A DNA stretch of 64,000 bases from Absidia repens (taxonomy: Eukaryota; Mucoromycota; Mucoromycetes; Mucorales; Cunninghamellaceae): NCBI GenBank assembly GCA_002105175.1, contig MCGE01000001.1, forward strand, positions 3,831,515-3,895,514, written 5' to 3'. Under the pieces are notes generated by a model. The model was not told where the DNA came from. It saw only the letters and a list, made by a program, of their open reading frames with translations, and did no database searches. The translations under genes were made by a program, and so were the position numbers. The number at the start of each line of letters is the position of its first letter. Positions within the stretch are counted from its first letter, which is position 1. Shown here piece after piece: positions 1 to 11,850 of the stretch.

Positions 1-57
1 GGAATAGATAAGATGGCTCATACTAATCTCGAATATTTTATTTTACCTTTTCTGTAG

Positions 58-3000
58 TGCGAAACAGCCTGTTGAAGCAGCCAAAGTGGCTCAACTGGTA
101 CAAGCTTACTCCAACATTTATCCACAATTGAATGAAACTTTGAATCATGTTCCAAAGGCCGCTCCCGATGGTGATGTGGACTCTGAGCGATCTTATTCTC
201 CTGAAGTTGAAGAAACTGTTCGTCGTTACTTTGAACGCCTTTATACTATGGAAACAAGTCCTAACCGCTTTGCCTCTTTGCTCAAAACATGCCGGAATTC
301 TTCAGATCAGAAGCAGCTGGATTTCTTCTCTTGTACTGTACACACTTTGGTAAGTTTTTTTTTTCTTCTTCCCTCCTATATACTTTATTCGAAATGAATA
401 ATGTAATTTTAATTTCTTTTTATGCTTTGGTTTTTATAGCTGGATGAAGCGCGCTTTTTTGATCAGTACCCTGAAAATGAACTCTTGGTGACTGGTGAAC
501 TTCTTGGTCTTTTAGTGGAACATCATCTGATATCTTACGCTCAATTACGCGTCGCTCTCAAGTACATTTTGGATGCAGTCAACAATAAACATGATTCGAA
601 AATGTTTAATTTTGGTACTCAAGCTCTGCTTCAATTCCGTGACCGATACAGCGAATGGCCCCAGTACACTCTTCTTCTCTCGAAAATTGATGGCTTGAAA
701 GGATATCCAATGATTTACGGTAGCATTGCAACAGCATTACAGCAAATTGGTCAACGTGAACAGGATCAAGGCACACCAAAGGACAACAACATATCAACTG
801 GTGTTAAGAATGATAGCAAACAGGATGGTGTCGGCAAAGTATCTTCGAATGGACATGATCTGGCGCCAGATGTATTAAGCTTATTGGAAAAATCGGACAC
901 AACACCAACTCATGAACAACCACCAACTAAATTACAAGAAAGGGTCTCCTTTTTGATCAACAACCTTTCTATTGGAAATATGGATACGAAGTGTCCTGAA
1001 CTCTTGAAATTATTGGAACCATCTACTTGGCCTTGGTTTAGTCACTACCTTGTGGTACGCCGTGTCAGCATCGAACCGAACAACCATGACCTGTATATGT
1101 CGTTATTGAATCATCTGGATTTATCTCAACTTAACGACATCATTGTGGAAGACACCTACTCGAATATTCGTGTTTTACTTCAATCAGACACTATCACATC
1201 ATCATCAGCTGATCGAAAATTACTGAAAAATCTTGGTATCTGGCTCGGAAAAATGACGATCGCCAAGAACAAGCCCATCCGTCACAAGGACTTGTCATTC
1301 AAGGTAAGAACGAAAAAAGGCAGTACAATATATATTATTAGATGGGCTTGATGTTAACTCCCTTTTTTTTTAAGAATTTATTGTTGGACGCTTACGATAG
1401 GGATCGGTTGGTGGTAGCCATTCCGTTATGTTGTCAAGTCTTGCATCAAGCCAGTAATAGCAAGGTCTTCAAACCTCCCAACCCTTGGCTAATGAGCATT
1501 TTGAAGCTATTGGCCGAACTTTATTGGACAGACAAATTGCGCTTGAACATGAAATTTGAAATTGAAATTCTTTTTGACAACCTGAAATTGGATTTGAATG
1601 GTAAGATATATTGCATCAACAAAAAATATCTTTAAAAAGTACTAATAATGGACATGCTTATCATGAATCTATAGAAATCGAGCCTACCCTTCTTCTTCAA
1701 AAGCGACAAGAACAAACACAACAACCACAAGTACAGCAACTTCAGCAACAAGCTCAAAACTTACAACAGCAACAAAGACCAGCACCAGGCCTACCAATGA
1801 CAAGTGGGCCTCCTCCTTCACTTCCTGTCAATGCGTCTCCTCAAAAATTAGACCAAGATCAACGTTCATTTGGAACAAACATCAATCAAGCGGATGAACG
1901 CCCAGAAGTGGATATTTCGCCTTTGCTTAGCAGATTGCAACTCAATCCTGTGGTATCCCAATTCATAGCTCAACAGCCTCTGGTGAAGGCTACTATTTTC
2001 CGTGCTATCTCCGAATCCTTTGCTGACGTGGTACCTCCTGTGATCCTAAGCACATCCAACATAGCTAGTATATCGACCAAGGAATTGATTCTCAAGGACT
2101 TTGCAACTGAACCTGACGAAATGAAACTTAAACGTGCTGCCTATGCTATGGTTCAGCCTTTGGTTGGAAACTTAGCTGTCGCTACCTGTAAAGAAACACT
2201 GTGCAATGCTATGATTGGTAATATTTGTGAAGATCTTATCCAAGCTAGATTCCCAAAGGTAAAAGAAAGGGGAAAAAAACAACTAATGCAAGGGAGGGAT
2301 ACTCAACTTATCTTATTTTTAATAGGCTCTTTCGGACGAAATCGCATCTACCATTGTGGCTGACAATCTGCAATTGACGTGTCTTTTTGTTGAACAACTA
2401 GCCCACTTGCGCGCAATTAACGATATTGACAGGGCCTTATCTATGGCATACGCCAATAGGATATCGCATAGAGAAGTAAGTTTATCACAGTCACTGAAAC
2501 ATGAAGAACATTAAAGCAGAACAATTCACTAATATTATATTTTTCAATTTATCCAGAAGCACGGTGGTGCCTTCTTTGATCCTCTCAGTCGCAACAGTGC
2601 CCCAAGATCAACGCCGTTACCGGAAGCTTTAAAACCAAATGGATCCATCACAGCGGAACAAGTATGTTAGAAAAAAGAAATGACAAGCACATATAATGAT
2701 GATATCAACTTACAATAATGTTGTTTAGATGTTCCTTTACGAGTCGTTTAATCGTCCTCTATATGATCCTCTTCAGCAAGCACCTGCTCCTCCACCAGGT
2801 AAACTTTTTCGTTTTTATTTCTGGTGAGGGCCTTGGCGTCAATACTTACATTATCTTTTTTTTAAAAAAATAGGTCCTGTAGTGAACTCGCCTCATCCTC
2901 CATCTCTGCCTTTGAATCAAGCTGCAAACACAACCAATGCGCTTACGGTCAAGTTGGAACAAATGCTTCTTGAAATGGATAGAATGATTAGACAAACCAA

Positions 3001-5445
3001 TGTGACCTCTGTGGCGTCTTTACCACCCAACCATGATCTCTTCCTTTTGATTCGACAAATCCCACTAATGATCTCCCAAAGTTCAGCGGCCCTACCATCG
3101 GTGATGAATTTTGTTGAAAAAGTGGTGTATATGCTGTATGAAAGCAATTCAGCTTTTGGTAGAGAAATATATGTGCTCTTTTTGCAAACTCTTTTTGGAA
3201 TCTCCCGTGAAGTGACTCATGAAACTTTAGCTTGGCTTCTGTATGCGGATGATCAAGTAAGAACCGTACTTACCCTTCCCCCCCCCCCGAAAAAAAGAGA
3301 CACTCATCATAAAGTTGTATTTATAGAGGAAATTCAACCCTGAAGTAATTGCTGCCCTGATACAACATGAAGTCATCCCTGCTGAAGATTATGATACCCA
3401 TTTGGCCAAAATGATATACAACAAAATGGATGGCGTTACCGGATTCGCCATTGATCTGATGCAATTATGCCTTCTGACAGATTGCCCTATCACTCGTCTG
3501 GAAGATCATGTCCTCACAATCAAAGCTCTACAACACTCCCTTGATGAAAACAACTCCCAAAGGTACTTACAAACTAAACAGCATGAAATTGATACTCATT
3601 TTTTCATTACTTTTTAGTATCACTGACTTTTTGGATAAATTGAAAAAACACACCAAACCTCTATATGCCGAAATAGACGGAAGCGATTCTCAGTGTATGG
3701 ATGCTCGACTTCTTCTTGCCGAATGGATTCGACTTAACCAACATCCACTGGTTACTGATGATATAGCTTTATCACTGGTTAAAAAGGCAAGTGTGAACAG
3801 ATATTTTTGAATGACATTTTATATTATAGAAACTCATGCTTTTTTTTTATTTTTTTTATATTTATAGGCGGTCCTCATCACACAAGATTCTGAAAAATTA
3901 TGTTTCTTTGTCCGAATGTGTACTGAAGCATGTATTGACCATTATATGTCTCAACGTTCCCCCAGCCCATCTCATAAAAGATCTTCTGTGACTATGATTG
4001 ACTCCTATGCCAAACTTGTCTCGTGTATGGCGACTGCTGATTCTGTGGCAAAGGATGACAACAAACTTAAGGTATTTGGGAAGGCCCTTTCAGTGATTGT
4101 TTTGGTCCTGGCACATCACCATGAGCGATCGGGTAGCGAATTCAACCAAAAGCCATTTTTGCGACTATTGACTTCTCTTTATGCGGAAATACACAAATTT
4201 ATGGACTTGAACTTACTGGTTGCTTTCAGGTAATATAAATCCTGGAACGTCGTACAAAAAAACATAGGTTACAACAATATTTATTTTCCCTCTCCTTTTT
4301 TTTTTTTTTTTGTCTGAATATAGTGACACTCTGTTAACACTTCAGCCGACCAATTTTCCAGGATTTGCATTCGCATGGCTTCATCTTATCTCTCATCGAA
4401 ACTATCTTCCACAGCTACTGGTCACTGATGAAAACAAAGGTTGGACTGTTTGTCAGCGTCTCGTATTAGGTCTTTTGGAATTCTTGCGGCCACTTTTGGA
4501 ACAACACAATTTGGACATAGCAACAAAAACATTCTACCGAGGAACACTTAGGGTTTTGGTTGTTCTTCTTCATGATTTTCCGGAATTCCTGTGCCACAAC
4601 TATATTGTGTTCTCGCAAGCCATCCCTGTATCAAGTATTCAAATGCGAAACCTGATCCTGAGCGCTTTCCCAAGAACGATGCATCTTCCTGATCCCTTCA
4701 CTCCTAATCTTCAGCTGGATGATTTGCCTGAATCAAAGGTACGTCCGTTTTTGGATACCAGCTATTTGGATGTACTGGCGACTTCTGACCTTGTGCCATC
4801 AGTGGATGCTTATATTGAAAAGAACAACAATGGTATTGAAACGGAAAACAGTGGATGTCTCAAGGAACTCTTGGCCAAGGTTACGCTGGAACTGAACTCG
4901 GCTCTAATGGAAGGACAATCTCGTGGATCACAAGTATTGGGCGCGTTTGTATTGTATATAGGTGACAAGGCATCGAAACTTCCCTTCCGGGATGATTCTT
5001 TAGCATTGACGATTTACAAGCACCTACTATCGCATTTAACAGACGAAGGTAGGCAAATGTCATCATGGTAGTAATCGAGGGGAGGTTGGGGCGGGATATC
5101 TCACCTTTTTTAATTTTTATAGGTCTTTACTTATTACTGGGGTCATTGGCTGATCATTTACGATATCCAAATAGCCATACGTACTTCTTTAGCCGGGCAA
5201 TTCTATATTTGTTTGAAACAGAAAACGAAAATGTCAAGGAACGAATTACTCGGGTTTTATTGGAACGATTGATTGTAAACAGACCACATCCTTGGGGTTT
5301 ACTATCTCTCTTTATTGATATGATGAAGGACGAAGGGTTCTGGAAACATGATTTCATTCAGTGCTCTCCTGAAATCGAGCAATTATTTAGCAATGTAGCA
5401 AGGTATTGTTGTGAAAAAAGTCTGGATATACCGATGAAAATATGA
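58..5445 (+). CDS. NOT1: CCR4-NOT complex scaffold subunit NOT1 (CNOT1), 5'-truncated by window edge
   Basis: NOT1 is the large scaffold of the CCR4-NOT deadenylase, which shortens mRNA poly(A) tails and represses transcripts. The window enters mid-gene: the first exon opens at 58 after a TAG acceptor. Exon phases join cleanly through about a dozen junctions: 58-349, 440-1303, 1375-1600, 1675-2258, 2326-2475, 2557-2661, 2729-2798, 2874-3256, 3327-3562, 3618-3786, 3868-4229, 4324-5048, 5123-5445. Recognisable blocks are the central HEAT/MIF4G-type segment around 'FEIEVL/FEIEIL' and 'VFKPPNPW', a Gln-rich linker (about 1690-1900), the CAF40-binding-type region (DUF3819, about 1910-2470), and the very conserved C-terminal Not1 domain containing 'LRYPNSHT' and '[16 protein letters not shown]'. 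The stop is TGA at 5443. The intron after 3786 appears to use a GC donor. The N-terminal portion lies outside the window. Identity is near certain. Confidence 0.96.
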
Positions 5446-5737
5446 AACTCATTCGATTTATCTTTTTATACATACTTCTAGATCAATTAAGCATGCAACA
5501 TGAAATCCCCATTATTAGCATTAGTCAATGATTCTAGTTATTACCTCCGTCCTCCATTTTTATACAGATATGAAATAAATTACCCACTTTATATATATAT
5601 ATATATTTTGATGTGCAGACCAAATGGCGGCGGTTCAAAACTAAAACCAGGTCCGAATTCCTTTTTTTTTTGTTTTTCATTTTTTTTTTTTTATTTCACC
5701 CCACTTGCACAACAATCTTGACAGATCATCCAGCATT

Positions 5738-6421
5738 ATGAACCGTCTTATTAATATTAGCCGCATGGCTGCGACCCGCATAGCCTTACGGAACAGCATT
5801 CACTTAAAATCAACCATGTCAACTAGGACTGCGCTTAACATTTCAGTCGTCCATCAAAAATATGGTTTCCACACTCATAGCGCGACCATGTATGCATCAC
5901 ACCAAGAAAACAACGGATGGCAACAGCAGCCTCAAAATGGCACAGGACATCCGCTCATGGACCAACTGGCGCAGCATCCTCACATTATGCAACAATTATT
6001 GGACTTTACCGCGTTTATCCAAACCAAAGGGATTGATCCTACGGGGAAGCAACTCAACTACATGCAAGTCATGAAAGTGATGCAAGATCCTGAAGTAAGT
6101 TAGCAAATATATGCAAGGATCTGGCTCTGGATTTTGTAAAATAACAGATAAAAGGAACTCATCTCTACTCTTTTCTTCTTTCTCTTGGCGTGCGCATAGG
6201 TTAGGGGAAAGGTACAAAAACTGGCAGAAGATATGAAGAACGCTGGCATTCAATTGGATATGGCAACCATTGCTGAACTTCAGAAATCTTTGGGTCAACC
6301 GGCGACTACGATGGATCACCAGCAACCAAATCAAGATAAGACAGACGAAAAGAAGGAGGATAACAAGGAACAGCAAGATGGCGGCGTAATGAACAAAATG
6401 AAAGGCTTCTTCAAGAAATAG
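5738..6421 (+). CDS. small probable mitochondrial protein with STI1-like helical repeat, function unknown
   Basis: Two exons, 5738-6094 and 6200-6421, join in phase 0 to give 192 residues. I chose the ATG at 5738 because the reading frame upstream lacks another ATG and this start gives an Arg/Ser-rich, acid-free N-terminus (MNRLINISRMAATRIALRNS) typical of a mitochondrial presequence. Residues about 75-150 are predicted helical, with 'LMDQLAQHPHIMQQLLDF' followed by 'MKVMQDPEVRGKVQKLAEDM'. This resembles the STI1 / chaperonin-binding motif, in which 'MQDPEV' is characteristic. The C-terminus is Lys/Glu/Asp/Gln rich and ends in 'MKGFFKK'. An AATAAA occurs just after the stop (about 6425) and again near 6545. 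I do not recognise a named family. The STI1 resemblance and mitochondrial location are inferences. Confidence 0.8.
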
Positions 6422-6778
6422 ATGGAATAAATCACCAAGTCGTGGTAGTTTAGTTACATGAAGTGCCTGAATAGCAGTGCAACATTTAGTTAGCTACCCT
6501 CGTCTTATATATATATATATATATAGACATATTTACGTTTTATTCAATAAATGTTGTTATGATATGGTATATGATATGGTATATGATAATGTTGAAGTTG
6601 GAAAATATGGCGCAGTTTAGCAACAACATAAAGAAAGGATTGGATTCCAGGGACTATGTTTAGCAGGGGGGCGGGGGCGATTACCCACATTGATGATAGA
6701 ACGGTGAAAAGGAACTAAGTGACTTAGAGGCTTTTGTTTTGTTCATATAAAAAAAATACTTGGGCATTTAAGTTTGCC

Positions 6779-6803
6779 GGTTTTTGGCTCAGAGGTCGAG
6801 AAA
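6779..6803 (+). repeat. isolated tRNA-like A-box head of the dispersed repeat family
   Basis: The sequence GGTTTTTGGCTCAGAGGTCG, followed by AG, matches the head of the full copy at 62758 (GGTTGCTTTGGCTGAGAGGTCG) at nearly every position. Both resemble the 5' end and A box of a class II tRNA (Leu/Ser type, TGGCNNAGNGGT). No B box or repeat core follows within 300 nt, so this is either a 5' fragment or a chance tRNA-like match. Confidence 0.45.
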
Positions 6804-7063
6804 TAGCAATATCAAGACGTTTACATACCAAAGAAAAAGAAAAAAGGGATGTCATGGGACTCAACTTGATGGCTTCCAGTGCGTTTCAATTATCGCATTT
6901 TTATGCGGTCAACACTGCTTTTTTTTTTTTTTTTTTTTTTTTTTTGCACACACACACATATATTAGGTATTTTTCCTACCCCCGCGTGCACTGTACAGTA
7001 CGTACACCGATTCAACAACACAAATTAAACGTATGAGAGACAATGTAAGACTAAAAGGTTAAT

Positions 7064-7600
7064 CCATTTTTTATTCAGATGCAGATATAAAACTATTGTA
7101 ACTAAACTAAGCCTATATAGTAATAACGAGACCCATATCTCAATGTGAAGCAACTAAGAGTATATGTGGAAGTGAGTTATCTTGTTGTAGAATAAACATA
7201 ACGTAAGATAAGCTATTCCAATCAGAGAGTACAAGGTATTCTATGGAAAGTGACATACTATTCCACTCGGAAAGAGACAACTAAACTGGGTAGAATTGCT
7301 TTGTCTTGGCTGCAGCGGTATTAATCTTGTAGAATAACCATGCTGCTGATGTTAAATGGTGGTGATCCTAAATCCTAGATCCAAAATGAAAGGGGTTCCC
7401 CATGCATCTTGTAATCTCTGAGCTCAAAACCCTTCTAAACCAGTCCTGACACTATTCTAAGTCCATCATAACGTTAAAGAAGTTGAGTGATGAAGATAAA
7501 AAAAAAGGGGATGAAGAAGAAAAGAAAGAGAAGCAAAAAAAAAAAAAATTTGGGGATTAAATAAAAAAATATTCACGTGGGCGGAATGTGAAAATATTTC
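7064..7600 (-). repeat. dispersed repeat copy, minus strand, with an internal insertion
   Basis: Read on the minus strand from 7600 down, this copy carries the CACGTG-containing B-box end (GCCCACGTGAAT, 7574-7586), a pyrimidine tract, and the conserved core (7358-7493). The core has the order 'agtgtcaggactggtttaga', 'gggttttgagctcagagatt', 'gcatggggaacccctttcat', 'ggatctaggatttaggatca'. It then has the 3' motif related to TTAGCTTAGTTTA (7098-7116) and GAATAAAAAA (7068-7084). Compared with the plus-strand copies, about 200 extra bases lie between the core and the 3' motif. Confidence 0.7.
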
Positions 7601-7689
7601 ACCAACAACAACAGGAAAAAAACCCTTCTGTTATTTTGCTTTCATTTTTGCGACCCTTAACTTGGTGGTTCTCTTCTCATCTCGTAACC

Positions 7690-8375
7690 ACCGTTTTTTG
7701 GCATTTTGCAACTTCTATTAGCTTAGTTTATTCTTAATTCGTCGATAGTTTGTATCTATATCTGAATACAATATTTTTCTTTCTATATGCTTCAATAAAT
7801 GATGTCTTCCTAGTATTTCTATTGTCTTGTACAACACAGTAGCTCCCATTTTACAACCATCCGTTTAAAATAATGTAGACCATTTATCAGATCTCCCTTA
7901 GCCTCCCGCATGTTATCTCCATGAGATCTCTTGTTCTAATGAACAGTGCGCCTTTAGTTTACTATCCTACCATATCACTTCAATAAAACATGGACTTTTT
8001 ATTAACCATCCTCTGACACTTTATACGACAAGAAGAACAATCATTGTAGCTCTTTTTGTGAGTGTCAAATCATACACTTCTTTTGTAGCTCCCCGACTAT
8101 CCAGAGTCCAGTGATTGAATGACAGACGTAGCTCATATTTTTAATCGCCTAATTATATTAATGCCCTTTAGTACCTATAAATATACTTCAATAAAATATT
8201 CCTTTGTATTAGCTAACCTTTCTATGACCCATATGACAGTGAGAAATATCGTTATTGTTGACTTTACGGATGCCTTAGGCTATGTTTTTTGCTCGGTCCC
8301 ATTTTCCTCCTTGAGCGACGGACCGCGAGTTCCATGTCGCTTGATATGAAATGTGACCAAAGCCTGATCTATAAT
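7690..8375 (+). repeat. dispersed repeat, 3' half and AT-rich body, plus strand
   Basis: This begins with TTTTGCAACTTCTATTAGCT at about 7708 and continues through TTTGTATCTATATCTGAATA. It matches the 3' half of the copy at 11500-11600 almost base for base, then continues into a long body. The body shares 'tagctcccattttacaa', 'gcctttagtttactatc', 'cttcaataaaacatgg' and 'taaccatcctctgac' with the copies ending at 51330 and 63480. The end ('gagttccatgtcgcttgata', about 8328) resembles the 3' ends near 11840 and 63795. The tRNA-like head and core are missing here, and the minus-strand copy lies just upstream in opposite orientation. Confidence 0.65.
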
Positions 8376-11265
8376 TCTATCAATCGACCACGGCTGTGCT
8401 GCCAGCGTATCCTCCGGCAGACTGAACATATTGTATATTTTCAGCTCATTATCTATTTATTTATTTACCTTTTTGCATGTGGTATAATAAAAAAAATAAA
8501 GCCCCGATAAGATGCGTGCTAAGGTACAAGATAGCAGGGGATGTCAAATTCCATCAAAAACCTCGTTTGAACAATCCTTCCCCTGACATCCAGTAGTTCG
8601 GGTATTTTGGAAGTTTGGGATTGAATACAAAGAATTATAACAACTTCGGTTTCTTTATGTCCTTGCTAAATTGTAACTACCCTACATGAGATCAATAGCG
8701 GAATGACGATGGTCAAATCCTAATTCTAATACGAAGATATCTATATTAAGAAATAAATGAAAATATACAGCACAGACTTTTTTGTATGAGGATCTTTTTT
8801 TTTTTTTTTTTTTTAACACAGATCCAAAAGTGGTATACCCATACCATTCCATTGTACCTTCTAGAATACTTACCCCATATGGCAAGGACGCCATTGACGG
8901 AGATTCATCTACAGGTATGACGAAGGGAACAAAAAAGAAAAAAAACTACAACAAACGATCAAACACGTAATGATAAACAAAATATAGGTTTCTTTTTATT
9001 ATTATATATAAAAAAACAACAGAACTCTAATACTAAACTTGGATGCACCAAAAGGACATGTGTGATGGTTAGCTACACTTGATCCATGTAAGAGACCCAC
9101 CGACCGATTGACGATGGGATTTGGCACGCCTCCAACAGAGCACACCCATGCGGAAATGTCGTTAGCCATACCTGAGGCACACACCTCCCCGCGTTTTGTA
9201 GCCGCGATGAATCCTCCATGAGCAAGTCCCCCGTGATCCATTTTCCCGGCCAAAACACGCAGATCATCACACACACACGATCAGAGAGGAAGGCACACAC
9301 ACACACACACACACGCACACAGCAAAGGGCACAAAAACGACTGTGATACCGCACCGAAAAACCCGAAGTCCAGAGAGAGACCAGGAAGGGGGATGAAGCC
9401 ATAAAAACAACACTCCCTAAATATTCCAAGGGAGACGGCTTTTTATGACTTGTAACACGAGCGCCCCCATCTTACATAGAGATGGAAGTCTTCACCAACC
9501 CCTTGTCTCGCCATAACAAACAAACAAACCCACTAGCGAGAGGACGAGGGACTGTCGCACTTGTCTAGATAATAATAGTATAAAGAAAAATGAAATAAAA
9601 GATATGTTAACTTCAAAATTTTTTGGTTGATATATGAACTTTTTTGTTACCTTGTTGTTTCCACAAGTATTATGTCGTCCATTGCGAAGGTACCAGCTTC
9701 ATTACCAAGAGAGCCATCGTACAACTAGATCAGTCACCTATGACGAAAAATAGAATGAGAATGTGAAAGAGAAAAGAAAAGAAAAGTTAAAGCGGTAATA
9801 TAAAAGAGAGAAGGAGTGGTGCTTGATTTTTTTTATTATTATTGTTATTATTATTATTACTAGCATACCAAAAAAGCAATTGTAAGGGAAAAGGAAAGTG
9901 GGAAGAGAAAAGGAAACAAAAAAAGGAAGGCAGAATTTAAAATAACAGTAGTTATTCAGAAATAGCTATCATGCCAAATTGAGAATAATTGTATGCTCGG
10001 CAAGATCATAAAAGAAAGGAAGAGAACAGAACAGAACAGAACAGAAAAATAAAATCAGTTTCTTGTTATTTTTATAGTCCTTACTTTCTTCACTTGCTCG
10101 TTCCTTCTAATTTGGCTAGATGCATTTTAGGAGTTCTGCTGTAAAACAAACTACCTTGTAAATCCTTTTTTTATTCTTTTTGTGTCACAGTGCAGACTAC
10201 GATTAAATCGCCTCCTGCGGTATTAAACCGCCGATGTGTGCCTTCCTTCCTTGCTTTATTGACATTGCATTTCTTCCCGCCCCTTATTCTCGTGCCGCAC
10301 TGTATTTGAAAAAGACAAGTCCCTATTTTCACTCACAGATTTCAGAGACCTTTTTTTTTTTTTTTTCCTTATGATATCTCCTCAGAAAATATCCGTTTTT
10401 CATTGGATTTCTTCAAATGAGCCACATCATTCAAAACTGACACCTGATATATAGAAAAAAAAAAACGGAGACCACAGGCTTTGAAACTTTTACTGATTTT
10501 TGCCTTCTTATTTTCCCTTTTAGCTAGATACAGCATAGTGTGCAATCTGCACTCGTGACTCTTTGGCGTACAGTGGAGTTGAATATATTAGATATCCCAC
10601 CCTTGATAATAGAATCATGATAGTTTAGGTATTTGACTGATGTAGTATATTAGTATAATGTTTTTCTGGCAATGAAAAAAAAAAGTCGACGTGATCAGCA
10701 TGATCGCAATTTGGTATTAGATCTGCTGTTTGGTGTGGAGCCTACAGGCTGTGGTTACTTGAGCCGAAACCGCTTGAATTTGAAAATAACGTTAATATGA
10801 CATTAGTAATAAGAAATCTGACTTTCTCAATATGACGGATGTCTGGGTGAGACTTGTGTGAAAAAACAAAGCGAATCTTGCAGTCGAGGAGGATTTGTTG
10901 GCTATTTGTGCGATAAATTGTTCTTCAGGGTTCGGAGGGAAACTTTATCTTTTTTTCCTTCTTATTCAGGGCGGTAGCTGGCTAAAATTGAACGCGTGGT
11001 CAAATTGGAATTAGGATGAATATTGCGCTGAGATGGTCTTGATGAAATGCCAAGGAGGAATACTTTATGATACCCTTATACTAGGCGGGGTCAGAGCTGC
11101 CCGTCCCAACCCGCACCCTCCCTAAAAAAGACTTCATAGACGGAGCTGTAATATATCCCAGATATTTTCTTTGTTAACGATCTACCTAGAGCTTAACTCA
11201 CTAACAAGTGACCATTATTCTGTAGGTTGTATCCGTCAAATAAAATAAACCTCACCAGAGAGCAT

Positions 11266-11850
11266 CCGAAAGATGTTTCAAATCCCGCCCACGTGTTTTT
11301 TATTTTCACCTATTTTCAGCTTCCGTCCTTTTTCCTTTCTTTTTCTTTTCTTTTCTTCACCATTCAATTTCTATGGGTTATGATGATCTTAGATTTGTGT
11401 TAGGACTAGTTTAGAAGGGTTTTCAGCTCAGGATTACAACATGCATGGGGAAACCCTTTCATTTTGGTTCCAGGATTTTGAATCACCATTAGTTAGCTTT
11501 TTGCAACTTCCATTATCTTAGTTTAGTGCTAACATGTCCATAGTTTATTCCAATAACTGAATAAAATATGTTATTTTTTAAATGCTTCAATGAAAAATGG
11601 CCCATAAGCCTCTCTCATGTCTTGTGCAAGGGATCTCCCTTCCTTTTTTTTTTTTTTTACTACCACTGCTTTTGATTCTACTTGATCGATCATATAAATA
11701 AATATAGGTCGTGCTTCCATGCAGCCACCGCTATAAAAGATTTTACACTACTTCCTAGCGTATCTATTGCTACTCTCACTACCCTTCAGAGATCTAATGA
11801 CTGGCTGCCAATTCTAGTTCCCTTAATATGAATATGACCCTATCCCTTAT
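11266..11850 (+). repeat. dispersed repeat copy, plus strand
   Basis: The B-box-like TTTCAAATCCCGCCCACGTG lies at 11276-11295, followed by a T/C tract and the conserved core (11379-11500; 'gtgttaggactagtttagaa', 'catgcatggggaaacccttt', 'cattttggttccaggatttt'). The 3' motif TTATCTTAGTTTAGTGCTAA and a CTGAATAAAATATG signal come next (about 11516-11572). A shortened body follows (11580-11850). It shares 'catataaataaatataggtc' and 'gactggctgcca' with the copy at 63620-63780. No clear A box was found upstream of the B box. Confidence 0.7.

Noticed and set aside
9268..9320. CRISPR-like short repeats (CA-rich patches) and other tandem runs
   Set aside because: They are eukaryotic microsatellites without spacers of regular length.
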